This document shows, piece by piece, positions 1 to 7,136 of a stretch of DNA of 14,042 nucleotides (position 1 is the first letter of the stretch; each line of letters starts with the position of its first letter). The notes beneath the pieces are model-generated. The model made no database searches and was not told the DNA's origin. It saw nothing but the letters and a program-made list of their open reading frames with translations. The DNA is from an uncultured Clostridia bacterium (lineage in GTDB: Bacteria; Bacillota; Clostridia; TANB77; CAG-508), in assembly GCA_934183045.1 (NCBI GenBank), contig CAKPRW010000039.1:1-14042 (forward strand), in the 5' to 3' direction. The translations under genes and the position numbers were made by a program.

Positions 1-1416
1 GTCCCAAGTTTTATCAACATCATTCCATGAAAGTAAACAGCCTAAGTGTGTACAGATAGGTTTAACAGCATAAATTTTCCCATCAGTGCTTTTATAAATA
101 CCTACTTTTTCATTATTAACTTCTATTATTGCACCTGAGTTATTTTCTATTTCATTAAAGTGAACTTTTGATTTTTTTAATTTATCTATAAATAATGAAT
201 TAGTAGATTGTACAATAATATTTTTCATTTCATCAATATTTTTTAAAGGTTTTAATCTAGTTGAGTCAAATAAATATTTATATTGATTTGATTTATTAGA
301 AATTGTATCAACAATAATGTTAGCTGCAACATTAGAAGTGGTAAATCCCCATTTTTTAAATCCAGTACCTACAAACATATTAGGCATTAAATTAGAATAC
401 TGACCAACATAGGGAATTTTGTCCAAGGAAATACAATCTCTAGTATTCCATTTACAAAGTATTTCACAATCTGGATAATATTTTTTAGCTTCTTCTTCCA
501 AGAGACCATAACTATCTTTGTAACAGGTTGGTTGACCAGTTTTATGATCACAACCCGCTATTAATAATATTTTTCTTCCATTAAGGTTGGCAGTTCTATA
601 AGAAAAAATAGGGTTCTTATAATTTATATACATACCATTAAATAATGTTTTTTTAGTATCTACAGCAATAACATAAGAAGTAGATTGATACATTTTAGTA
701 AAGTAGAAACCTGGAAAATTAATAAAAGGATAGTGATTAGCCATAATAACATATTTGGACTTAACTTTATTAGTATCAGTATAGGTTATATGATAATTGT
801 TTTCTTGTCTAACATCAAAAACAGTTGTATTAGTAAAAATGTTTCCGTCATTAGAAGTTATGCTTTTACATAAGTCCGCTATATATTTTAAAGGATTGAA
901 TTGAGCTTGATTTTTAAAACATATAGCTCCTTCTATTTTAAATGGAAGACCAGTTTTTGTAACAAATTCACAATTTTGAAAACCTAAAGATTCAACTGCA
1001 GAAATTTCTTTTTTTATACTAGACAATTCCTCTTTTTTTGTTGTATATATATAGTTATTTTGAAATTCAAAGTCACAAGATATTTTTTCATTATCAATAA
1101 TATTTTTTATATTATCAATAGCTTCTTCATTAGCTAATAAATAATCTTTTGCAAATTTTTTTCCATATGAATTTATTAAATAATCATAAAACAAACCATG
1201 TTGACTAGTTATTTTGGCTGTTGAATGCCCTGTTGCTTTTTCTCCAATTTTATATTTTTCTAACAATGTCACTCTATATCCCAATTTGCATAAATAATAT
1301 GCACAGGTAATACCAAAAATGCCACCACCAATAATGCATACATCAGTTTCAATATCATTATTTAATTTATTATAATTCAAATTTTTATTTAAAGAATCTA
1401 TCCAAAAAGAATTCAT
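1..1416 (-). CDS. FAD-dependent oxidoreductase with C-terminal Rieske domain (YhfW-like), 3' end outside window
   Basis: The frame is open for 472 codons from ATG at 1414-1416 to the window edge, so the C-terminus is missing. Residues 25-36 hold the Rossmann dinucleotide-binding motif (VCIIGGGIFGI; GxGxxG at 30-35), followed about 15 residues later by an acidic LLEK strand end, as in DAO-type (D-amino-acid oxidase fold) flavoproteins. A GHSTAKITSQHG stretch near residue 63 matches the YhfW-type subgroup. The last visible residues contain CTHLGC (C455, H457), the first half of a Rieske [2Fe-2S] site; the second C-x-x-H would lie just beyond the edge. From the family, a cytosolic electron-transferring oxidoreductase is expected; the substrate is unknown. 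The start is supported by AGAGGTG at 1421-1427 on the minus strand. It is divergent from the aminopeptidase, with 197 nt between them. Confidence 0.9.
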   Translation of the reverse strand, partial: MNSFWIDSLNKNLNYNKLNNDIETDVCIIGGGIFGITCAYYLCKLGYRVTLLEKYKIGEKATGHSTAKITSQHGLFYDYLINSYGKKFAKDYLLANEEAIDNIKNIIDNEKISCDFEFQNNYIYTTKKEELSSIKKEISAVESLGFQNCEFVTKTGLPFKIEGAICFKNQAQFNPLKYIADLCKSITSNDGNIFTNTTVFDVRQENNYHITYTDTNKVKSKYVIMANHYPFINFPGFYFTKMYQSTSYVIAVDTKKTLFNGMYINYKNPIFSYRTANLNGRKILLIAGCDHKTGQPTCYKDSYGLLEEEAKKYYPDCEILCKWNTRDCISLDKIPYVGQYSNLMPNMFVGTGFKKWGFTTSNVAANIIVDTISNKSNQYKYLFDSTRLKPLKNIDEMKNIIVQSTNSLFIDKLKKSKVHFNEIENNSGAIIEVNNEKVGIYKSTDGKIYAVKPICTHLGCLLSWNDVDKTWD

Positions 1417-1577
1417 AATACACCTCTATAATTATTATGAATAATGATAAAATTATTATTCAAATATCAGAAATTTAATATTAAAAGCTTAAAAATAAGA
1501 GATAATATCAATTTTTAAAAGGAATAAAAAAAATAAAATAGTAAATTATAAAAATGGTAGAAAAAAAATAATAATAG

Positions 1578-1586
1578 TGATATACT
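1578..1586 (+). promoter_or_regulatory. Extended -10 promoter of the M18 aminopeptidase
   Basis: TG at 1578-1579, one base, then TATACT at 1581-1586 make an extended -10 element. No good -35 sits at 17 nt, which is common for extended -10 promoters. The ATG follows 27 nt downstream, preceded by AAGGAGG at 1601-1607. Confidence 0.5.
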
Positions 1587-1613
1587 AGCATAAAATAGCA
1601 AAGGAGGATTTTT

Positions 1614-3011
1614 ATGGAAGAAAATTTAAAAGAAAAACTTTTTAAAGAAAAGAAAGATGGCTGGAAAACAGTCAATGAAGAGGAAAAAGAGAAAATATTT
1701 AAGCTTTCAAAAAGATATATGGATTTCTTAAATGTATCTAAAACGGAAAGAGAGTTTATAAAAAATGCAAGAAAAATAGCAGATGAAAATGGTTATAGAG
1801 ATATTATTGAATTTGAATCATTAAAACCTGGAGATAAAATATACTTTGTTAATAGAGAAAAAAGTATGTATTTAGCAATAATAGGAGAAGAACCTATAGA
1901 AAATGGATTGCATATAATAGGTTCTCATGTTGATTCTCCAAGATTAGATTTAAAACCAAATCCTTTATATGAAGATACAGGTTTAGCTTATTTTAAAACG
2001 CACTATTATGGAGGCATTAAAAAATATCAATGGACAACAATCCCATTAAGTATGCATGGAGTAATTGTAAAAACTAATGGAGAAAAGATAGAAATAAATA
2101 TTGGAGAAAATGAAAATGACCCAATATTTACTATAACTGATTTACTACCTCATTTAGCTCAAGAACAAATGGAAAAGAAATTAAAAAACGGTATTAATGG
2201 AGAAGATTTACAACTTTTAATTGGAAGCATTCCATATGAAGAAAAAGGTGTTAGTGAACAAGTAAAATTAAATATTTTAAATATTTTAAATCAAAAATAT
2301 GGTATTAAAGAAGTTGATTTTACAAGTTCAGAAATAGAATTAGTACCAAGTTTTAGAGCTAGAAGTTTGGGATTTGATGAAAGTATGGTTGCAGCATATG
2401 GACAAGATGACAAGGTTTGTGCTTATACATCATTTGAAGCAATGATGGAATTAGATAATGTAAAAAATACAGCTGTATGTATCTTATCAGACAAAGAAGA
2501 AATTGGAAGTATGGGAAATACAGGTATGGAATCACATATGTTTGATTTCTTCATATCAGAAATATTAAATAAATTAGGTGTTAATAGACCAAATTTATTA
2601 GATAGAGTATTCTGTTTCTCTAAAATGTTATCTTCTGATGTTGATGCAGGATTTGATCCTATATATAGTTCTGTTTCAGATAAAAATAATGCAGGATTCA
2701 TAGGAAAAGGTATAAGCCTAAATAAATATACAGGTGCAAGAGGAAAATCAGGTGCTTCTGATGCAAACGCAGAATATGTTGCATGGGTAAGAAATATTTT
2801 AGAAAAAAATGATATAAGATATCAAGTTGCAGAATTAGGAAAAGTGGATATTGGCGGAGGAGGAACAATTGCATACATTTTAGCTAATAAAGGTGCAGAT
2901 GTTATAGATTGCGGTGTTCCAGTTCTTTCAATGCATGCTCCATATGAAGTAACAAGTAAATTTGATATTTATTCTGCTTATAAAACATATAAAGCATTTT
3001 GGCTAGAATAA
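1614..3011 (+). CDS. M18-family zinc aminopeptidase (aspartyl aminopeptidase-like)
   Basis: This 465-residue protein has the length and all the signatures of family M18 (COG1362), cytosolic dinuclear-zinc aminopeptidases that remove N-terminal residues, often acidic ones, from peptides. Visible motifs are HVDSPRLD (H105, D107), GQDDK (D265/D266), DKEEIGSMG (E295/E296), SDVDAGFDP (D342, D344) and SMHAPYE (H441). These supply the metal ligands and catalytic acid known for the fold. There is no signal peptide. ATG 1614 is chosen because AAGGAGG (1601-1607) lies 6 nt upstream. It appears monocistronic: an extended -10 promoter precedes it and a 14-bp hairpin follows 6 nt after the stop. Exact substrate preference cannot be read from sequence. 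Confidence 0.95.
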   Translation: MEENLKEKLFKEKKDGWKTVNEEEKEKIFKLSKRYMDFLNVSKTEREFIKNARKIADENGYRDIIEFESLKPGDKIYFVNREKSMYLAIIGEEPIENGLHIIGSHVDSPRLDLKPNPLYEDTGLAYFKTHYYGGIKKYQWTTIPLSMHGVIVKTNGEKIEINIGENENDPIFTITDLLPHLAQEQMEKKLKNGINGEDLQLLIGSIPYEEKGVSEQVKLNILNILNQKYGIKEVDFTSSEIELVPSFRARSLGFDESMVAAYGQDDKVCAYTSFEAMMELDNVKNTAVCILSDKEEIGSMGNTGMESHMFDFFISEILNKLGVNRPNLLDRVFCFSKMLSSDVDAGFDPIYSSVSDKNNAGFIGKGISLNKYTGARGKSGASDANAEYVAWVRNILEKNDIRYQVAELGKVDIGGGGTIAYILANKGADVIDCGVPVLSMHAPYEVTSKFDIYSAYKTYKAFWLE

Positions 3012-3017
3012 TATATA

Positions 3018-3056
3018 AAAAGATCATTAATATGTATATACAATTAATGATCTTTT
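3018..3056. terminator. Bidirectional hairpin terminator between aminopeptidase and XRE gene
   Basis: A perfect 14-bp inverted repeat (3018-3031 with 3043-3056; arm AAAAGATCATTAAT) has an 11-nt loop. Each arm starts with A4 and ends with T4, so the RNA of either strand ends its stem in U residues. It lies between two convergent genes that stop at 3011 and 3058. Confidence 0.75.
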
Positions 3057-3057
3057 A

Positions 3058-3393
3058 CTATTTATCTAATAAATCAACGATTGAAGATATAAAATCCTTT
3101 TTATCAGAAGATAAAGTACTAATTTTGGCAAAGAGATTAATGTCTTTTGCAATATCTTCATTTTTGATAAAATCTTTATATAAAATAGCTGGATTAATCC
3201 CCAAAATATTCATATATTTTATAAGAGTTTGAGTTTTTACTCCATTATTACCGTTTTCTATCCTTGAAATATATTTTAAAGAAATGCCTAATTTTTCAGA
3301 CAACTCTTCTTGAGTTAAACCATTTTTTAGACGAAAACTTCTTAAAATTTGACCAAATATTTTATCAACATCTGATTTAGAAACAGTATCCAT
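3058..3393 (-). CDS. XRE-family helix-turn-helix transcriptional regulator
   Basis: The 111-residue protein has one HTH_3 (Cro/C1-type) domain at about residues 14-67: LRSFRLKNGLTQEELSEKLG, then ISLKYISRIENG, where the recognition helix falls. The remaining ~40 residues are a short helical tail, probably for dimerisation, with no recognisable ligand domain. The frame extends 7 codons upstream to a TTG, but ATG 3391-3393 is preferred because GGAGG (3400-3404, minus strand) lies exactly 6 nt before it. It is transcribed toward the aminopeptidase and divergently from the acetyltransferase. A perfect 8-bp palindrome over its predicted transcription start suggests autoregulation. Its targets are unknown; it is a stand-alone regulator with no phage genes nearby. 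Confidence 0.9.
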   Translation of the reverse strand: MDTVSKSDVDKIFGQILRSFRLKNGLTQEELSEKLGISLKYISRIENGNNGVKTQTLIKYMNILGINPAILYKDFIKNEDIAKDINLFAKISTLSSDKKDFISSIVDLLDK

Positions 3394-3415
3394 TTCATAC
3401 CTCCAAGCAATCAAG

Positions 3416-3434
3416 TACTAGTAATAGTATAACA
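3416..3434 (-). promoter_or_regulatory. XRE gene promoter with overlapping palindrome
   Basis: On the minus strand TG, one base, then TATACT (3426-3431) forms an extended -10. A poor -35 (TTCAAC) lies 17 nt upstream. The palindrome TACTAGTA (3416-3423) covers the expected transcription start and could be an operator. The promoter is seen in sequence; the operator role is inference. Confidence 0.4.
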
Positions 3435-3659
3435 ATTACAGAATTAATGTTGAACACATTATTACTGCGAGAAAAAATAAGGTAAAATATGTAAAAAATA
3501 TTCGAAGTTTTGAACTTGCAAGTAAAGTATAATGTGGCACATCAAATAAAAAGTAACACTTTTAGTTATATACAAAAGCTGAAATATTATACAAATTAGT
3601 AATAATTTTTAAAATAAGGGCATAAAATAGTTAGAAAATGTTTGGATATTTAACTATTG

Positions 3660-3690
3660 TGATATAATTAAATTAATCCTATATAAGGAG
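3660..3690 (+). promoter_or_regulatory. Promoter and ribosome site of the GNAT gene
   Basis: TG (3660-3661), A, then a perfect TATAAT (3663-3668) is an extended -10; TTTGGA at 3641-3646 is a possible -35 at 16 nt. AAGGAG at 3685-3690 directly abuts an ATG at 3691 but lies 9 nt from the ATG at 3700, so the later start is favoured. Confidence 0.5.
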
Positions 3691-3699
3691 ATGATACAT

Positions 3700-4128
3700 A
3701 TGATAAGAAAATTTAATTCTAAAGATACTACAAAAGTTATGACAATATGGACAAAGGGTAATTTTAAAGCACATAGCTTTATTGATAGAGATTACTGGAT
3801 TGGGAATTATAATAAGGTAAAAAATGAATATTTATTAAAATCAGAGACATATGTTTATATTGATAATAAAGAGATAAAGGGATTTATAAGTTTAGTTAAT
3901 GATAATTATATTGGGGCATTATTTGTAAGTAATGATTTTAAAAGAAAGGGCATAGGAAGAAAATTAATTAATTATTGTAAAGAACAAAAAAATAAATTGA
4001 CATTAAATGTGTATGAAAAAAATATTGAAGCTATATTGTTTTGTGTTGCTATGGGCTTTAAAAATAAGGAAATAAAGATAGACAAAGAAACTGGAGAAAA
4101 GGAATATAAGTTAGAGTGGAAGGAATAA
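3700..4128 (+). CDS. GNAT-family N-acetyltransferase, YjaB-like
   Basis: The protein has 142 residues from ATG 3700. An upstream in-frame ATG at 3691 touches the AAGGAG and is unlikely to be used. Motif A is clear: ALFVSNDFKRKGIGRKL, with the acetyl-CoA pyrophosphate loop RKGIGRK at residues 82-88. The order of blocks resembles E. coli YjaB: an IW...H.FI segment near the N-terminus, G-ALFV before motif A, then LTLNVYEKN and A..F....GF. The usual Tyr after that Phe (the general-acid position in many GNATs) is Cys115 here. It would transfer an acetyl group from acetyl-CoA to an unknown amine. The gene stands alone; its stop overlaps the A-run of a terminator that serves the opposite strand. Confidence 0.88.
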   Translation: MIRKFNSKDTTKVMTIWTKGNFKAHSFIDRDYWIGNYNKVKNEYLLKSETYVYIDNKEIKGFISLVNDNYIGALFVSNDFKRKGIGRKLINYCKEQKNKLTLNVYEKNIEAILFCVAMGFKNKEIKIDKETGEKEYKLEWKE

Positions 4129-4152
4129 AAAAAGACCAACAAAAGTTAGTCT
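4127..4152 (-). terminator. Intrinsic terminator of a minus-strand transcript
   Basis: Read on the minus strand this is AGACTAAC, loop TTTT, GTTGGTCT, then seven T (complement of A4127-A4133). That is an 8-bp stem with one G-U wobble. On the plus strand the same pair becomes a C-A mismatch and no T-run follows, so it works for minus-strand RNA. No intact minus-strand gene precedes it; see the remnant at 4151-4384. Confidence 0.7.
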
Positions 4153-4384
4153 AATATAGTTTCAAAGTATCTTCAATAACATATGAAACAGGTAACACCG
4201 TATCGTCATCAGTTGTAACTTCAAATGATGTAGTATTATCATCAGATTTAAATACAGAGACGGTAACAGTACCGTATTTTGTCCATGAAAAAGCCCCCTT
4301 TTTATTTATGAATGAATAATATATAGCATAAGAAAAAAGAAAAGTATGTCGAAATATGTATGTAATATATAAAAATGGATTTTT
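4151..4384 (-). pseudogene. Probable 3' remnant of a lost minus-strand gene
   Basis: The frame is open for 77 codons between TAA (4385-4387) and TAG (4151-4153) on the minus strand but has no ATG, GTG or TTG start. Its last ~48 residues read like real protein: KKGAFSWTKYGTVTVSV, then VFKSDDNTTSFEVTTDDD, ending DTLKLY. This looks like a beta-rich C-terminus. The stop codon sits at the foot of a proper minus-strand terminator, as at the end of a genuine gene. The upstream half is Tyr/Phe-rich and looks degenerate. I do not recognise the family. It could instead be chance coding in a stretch that happens to lie by a terminator. Confidence 0.4.
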
Positions 4385-4461
4385 TTAATAAGTAAAAAAA
4401 TAATTGTGAATATGATATGCAAAACAATATATGAAAACTATATAAAATAATAGATAAAAAT

Positions 4462-4491
4462 AAAACTGTAAGAATATATTCTTACAGTTTT
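4462..4491. terminator. Hairpin terminator downstream of tRNA-Arg
   Basis: AAAACTGTAAGAAT (4462-4475) pairs perfectly with 4478-4491. The hairpin lies 8 nt past the tRNA 3' end on the minus strand and its minus-strand RNA continues U-rich. It could also stop plus-strand transcripts. Confidence 0.7.
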
Positions 4492-4499
4492 AATCAATA

Positions 4500-4576
4500 T
4501 GGTGAGCCAGGAGGGATTCGAACCCCCGACCCTTGGCTTAGAAGGCCAATGCTCTATCCAACTGAGCTACTGACCC
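4500..4576 (-). tRNA. tRNA-Arg (anticodon UCU), CCA encoded
   Basis: The minus-strand sequence folds as a standard cloverleaf of 77 nt including an encoded CCA (4500-4502). Acceptor GGGTCAG pairs with CTGGCTC (two G-U pairs). The D-arm is GCTC...GAGC and the anticodon stem TTGGC/GCCAA encloses loop CTTCTAA. The T-arm has GGTTCGAATCC. The anticodon TCT (4540-4542) reads AGA/AGG, which matches the heavy AGA use in the surrounding genes. It has its own promoter and terminator. Confidence 0.97.
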
Positions 4577-4614
4577 ATATTGTAAAATGTCAAAAATTTT
4601 TTATGACAATAAAT

Positions 4615-4643
4615 ATAATAGCATATATTTTATTTATTGTCAA
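4615..4643 (-). promoter_or_regulatory. Promoter of tRNA-Arg
   Basis: On the minus strand a perfect -35 TTGACA (4638-4643), a 17-nt spacer and -10 TATTAT (4615-4620) form the best consensus promoter in the window. The start would fall near 4608, about 30 nt before the tRNA. Confidence 0.75.
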
Positions 4644-4697
4644 TAAGAAATTATTTAAAATTTGTCAAAAATATACATTTTATAATAATAATTAATA

Positions 4698-5306
4698 TTA
4701 AATTAAATTTAAAAAACCAATCAATCCAAAAATAATAAAAATTAAATTTGATACAAATTCAACAATGGAAGGTTTTAGTTTGTTTCCTAAAAGCCTGCCA
4801 AAAAATATAGCAATGGAGTCACTTAAAACCATACCAAAAATAGAACCCAATATTAAAGATAATTTATAATTTGGATATTCTAATCCAAGACCTAAAGAGG
4901 CAAGAAAAGTTTTGTCACCTATTTCACCTACAATAATACATAAAGCAACTATAAAAATATAATTAATTTTTATGTTTGAAATTTTTTGAATAAAAGAGGA
5001 TCTTTTATTATCAGTAGAGTCGTTTTTATTTTTAGATATAAACCCTATAATTCCAAAAAGCAAAAATGAAGCATAAGTCAATACTTTAGAATAAAAACTA
5101 AAATATGGATTATCTAAACCACCTAAAGTACTACCAAATAAAATAGCTAAACCATGACTACAAAAAGTCCCTAAAGCAACGCCAAGTAATATATTTTTTG
5201 CCTTATCTTTAGTTGAGAAAGATAATACCAGTAGTTGTGTTTTATCTCCTAATTCAGAAAAAAATACAAGCATAAAAGAAATTATAAATGGATATATGTA
5301 TTCCAT
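4698..5306 (-). CDS. GDT1/TMEM165 (UPF0016, MneA-like) divalent cation transporter
   Basis: The 202-residue, very hydrophobic protein carries both copies of the family motif E-x-G-D-K-T: ELGDKT at residues 18-23 and EIGDKT at 128-133. Each lies in a transmembrane helix of one of two homologous three-helix halves. They are joined by a charged linker of about 20 residues (91-110, SKNKNDSTDNKR). This is the full length of the bacterial family, whose characterised members export Mn2+ (MneA) or exchange Ca2+/Mn2+ for protons. The start at 5304-5306 has GAGGG 6 nt upstream. It lies divergent from the ABC operon. I see no strong terminator after it, so read-through toward the tRNA-Arg 121 nt downstream is possible. 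Confidence 0.93.
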   Translation of the reverse strand: MEYIYPFIISFMLVFFSELGDKTQLLVLSFSTKDKAKNILLGVALGTFCSHGLAILFGSTLGGLDNPYFSFYSKVLTYASFLLFGIIGFISKNKNDSTDNKRSSFIQKISNIKINYIFIVALCIIVGEIGDKTFLASLGLGLEYPNYKLSLILGSIFGMVLSDSIAIFFGRLLGNKLKPSIVEFVSNLIFIIFGLIGFLNLI

Positions 5307-5353
5307 ATTAGTCCCTCATTTCAAAATCTATATTTAAATAATAAATATTCATG

Positions 5354-5383
5354 GATATAAAAAATATGAAATAAAATTGTCAA
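5354..5383 (-). promoter_or_regulatory. Promoter of the GDT1-family gene
   Basis: On the minus strand a perfect -35 TTGACA (5378-5383) is followed after 18 nt by TATATC (5354-5359). The 5' untranslated region would be only about 40 nt, too short for a yybP-ykoY manganese riboswitch. Confidence 0.5.
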
Positions 5384-5428
5384 GAATTCCTAAATCCCTA
5401 ATGCTAATGTAAATTTTTTGTGAAAAGC

Positions 5429-5457
5429 TTTACTTTAAAAAAATAAAATGATAATAT
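5429..5457 (+). promoter_or_regulatory. Promoter of the GldA/F/G-like ABC operon
   Basis: -35 TTTACT (5429-5434), a 17-nt spacer, and -10 TAATAT (5452-5457) with an extended TG at 5449-5450. The GTG start follows 42 nt after the -10. Confidence 0.45.
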
Positions 5458-5483
5458 GACTTTTAGTAAAATAGATAATTTAA

Positions 5484-5490
5484 AAGGAGG
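5484..5490 (+). promoter_or_regulatory. Ribosome binding site fixing the ABC ATPase start
   Basis: AAGGAGG lies 8 nt before GTG 5499. It shows that translation begins upstream of the frameshift, not at the GTG at 5578, which has no ribosome site. Confidence 0.8.
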
Positions 5491-5498
5491 AATTTTTT

Positions 5499-6441
5499 GT
5501 GATAGAGGTTAAAAATGTTACAAAAAAGTATGGAAAAGTAGTAGCCGTAGAAGATATTAGCTTTACTATCAAAGAAGGTGAAATTGTTGGTTTGCTTCGG
5601 ACCAAATGGAGCAGGAAAAAGCACAACAATGAATATGCTTACAGGTTTTATTGAACAAACAGAAGGAGAAATTATAATAGATGGATACAATATGTTAAAA
5701 AAGCCTAAAAAAGCAAAAAGAGAAATAGGGTATATGCCTGAAGGAGTTCCTTTATATACTGATTTAACAGTAAAAGAATTTGTTACTTATATGGCAGAAA
5801 TAAAAAAAGTTGACAAAAAAATAAGAAAAGAAAAAGTAGAAGAAATAATAGAACAAACTGGACTTAAAGATGTTGAGAAAAAATTAACCAAAAACCTATC
5901 AAGAGGATATAAACAAAGAGTTAGTATGGCAGGAGCATTAGTTGGAGAACCTAAAATATTAATTTTAGATGAACCAACAGTAGGATTAGATCCAAAGCAA
6001 ATAACAGAAATAAGAAATTTAATTAAAGAATTAGGAAAAACACATACTGTTATTTTAAGCTCTCACATTTTATCTGAAGTAAGCCAAATTTGTAATAAAG
6101 TAATTATTATAAACAAAGGAAAAATAGTTGCTATAGATACTCCTGAAAATCTAGAAAATAAGGTGGCTAGCAATAATAGAATTTATGTTACAGTAGAAGA
6201 TCCAGAAAACAAAATAGGTACAATGAAAGATAAAATTCAAGATATAGAAAAAATTGAATTAATAAAAGATAATGAAGATGGTACAAAACAATATTCAATA
6301 GAAGCAAAACAAGATGTTGACTTAAGAAAATCTATTTTCTCAGAATTTGCAAAAGAGAATATAACAATTTTTGAAATGAAAAAGGCAGATACCACATTGG
6401 AAGATGCATTTATGAAGTTAATAGAAGGAGGTAATAAGTAA
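5499..6441 (+). pseudogene. ABC-2 transporter ATPase (GldA-like), interrupted by a +1 frameshift at Walker A
   Basis: Translation from GTG 5499 gives 33 good residues (IEVKNVTKKYGK...GEIVGLL), then runs out of frame. From 5599 the next frame continues with GPNGAGKST and is intact to TAA 6439-6441. Deleting one base (c5598) joins both into a standard ~313-residue ATPase. In joined numbering: Walker A 34-42, a PEGVPLY block at the Q-loop (Glu in place of Gln, as in GldA-type ATPases), signature LSRGYKQ 133-139, Walker B ILILDEP 153-159, and H-loop His189. The C-terminal ~90 residues are a regulatory extension. It would power the permease encoded next, whose ATG overlaps this stop by one base. 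If the extra base is real, only an ATPase lacking its first strand could be made. Confidence 0.9.
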
Positions 6442-7121
6442 TGTGGGCAATAATAAAAAAAGAATTTAAATCATATTTTTATTCACCTGTAGGATATGTT
6501 TTTATAGGTTTATTTTTGATTATGTTTAGTATATTTTTCTATGTAGATGTATTTAACTATCAAAGTACAAATTTTGAATATATATTCTACTCAGGAGCTA
6601 CAATATTAACCTTTATTACACCTGTATTAACTATGAGAACAATAGCAGAAGAAAGAAAAAGTGGAACAGAACAATTGTTACTTACTTCTCCATTAAGTAT
6701 TACAAAAGTAGTGCTTGGTAAATTTATTGCAGCAACATTAATTGTTGTAATAACAGAACTTTGTACATTTATGTATTTTGGAATATTGAGCTTTTTTGGT
6801 ACACCACATATTACTACAGCATTAGTTACACTATTAGGATTTTTACTATTAGCAATTAGTTATATTTCATTTGGAATATTAGCATCAAGTATAACTGAAA
6901 ATCAAATTATAGCAGGAATTATCACAATAGGATTCTTTATATTAACATGGTTTTTACCACAATTTAGTGATATATTTACTAATTTTTCATTAATAAATAT
7001 GTTTTCAAAATTTCCAACAGGACAAATTGATATTGCAGATACAGTAACATTTATAACATTTACAATTTCTTGTATAATTTTAACAATTATATTTATGCAA
7101 AGAAGAAAAAGTGTAAGATAA
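6441..7121 (+). CDS. ABC-2 type permease (GldF-like)
   Basis: The 226-residue integral membrane protein has about six hydrophobic segments at roughly residues 15-37, 47-65, 90-113, 124-150, 155-175 and 200-219. After the second comes AEERKSGTEQLLLTSP (69-84), the coupling-helix signature of ABC-2 permeases. The family forms the membrane channel of ATP-driven export or envelope-remodelling complexes. The start ATG overlaps the ATPase stop (TAATG) and has AAGGAGG at 6425-6431. The next gene begins 15 nt after the stop. As in related Bacillota operons, ATPase, permease and a GldG-type protein probably form one complex; its substrate is unknown. Confidence 0.92.
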   Translation: MWAIIKKEFKSYFYSPVGYVFIGLFLIMFSIFFYVDVFNYQSTNFEYIFYSGATILTFITPVLTMRTIAEERKSGTEQLLLTSPLSITKVVLGKFIAATLIVVITELCTFMYFGILSFFGTPHITTALVTLLGFLLLAISYISFGILASSITENQIIAGIITIGFFILTWFLPQFSDIFTNFSLINMFSKFPTGQIDIADTVTFITFTISCIILTIIFMQRRKSVR

Positions 7122-7136
7122 AAAGGAGGAGTTAGA

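Noticed and set aside
685..873. Short plus-strand open frame of 62 codons
   Set aside because: It is inside the oxidoreductase gene on the opposite strand and has no ribosome site or recognisable motif.
2999..3232. Plus-strand open frame of 77 codons after the aminopeptidase
   Set aside because: It runs antisense to the XRE gene and starts inside the aminopeptidase without a ribosome site.
5307..5378. yybP-ykoY (manganese) riboswitch expected before a Mn2+ exporter
   Set aside because: The leader between the predicted promoter and the start is only about 40 nt and shows no conserved riboswitch core.
5590..5605. Programmed ribosomal frameshift in the ABC ATPase
   Set aside because: I see no slippery heptamer, in-frame stop at the shift point, internal Shine-Dalgarno or downstream stem. 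Programmed shifting is not known to me for this family.
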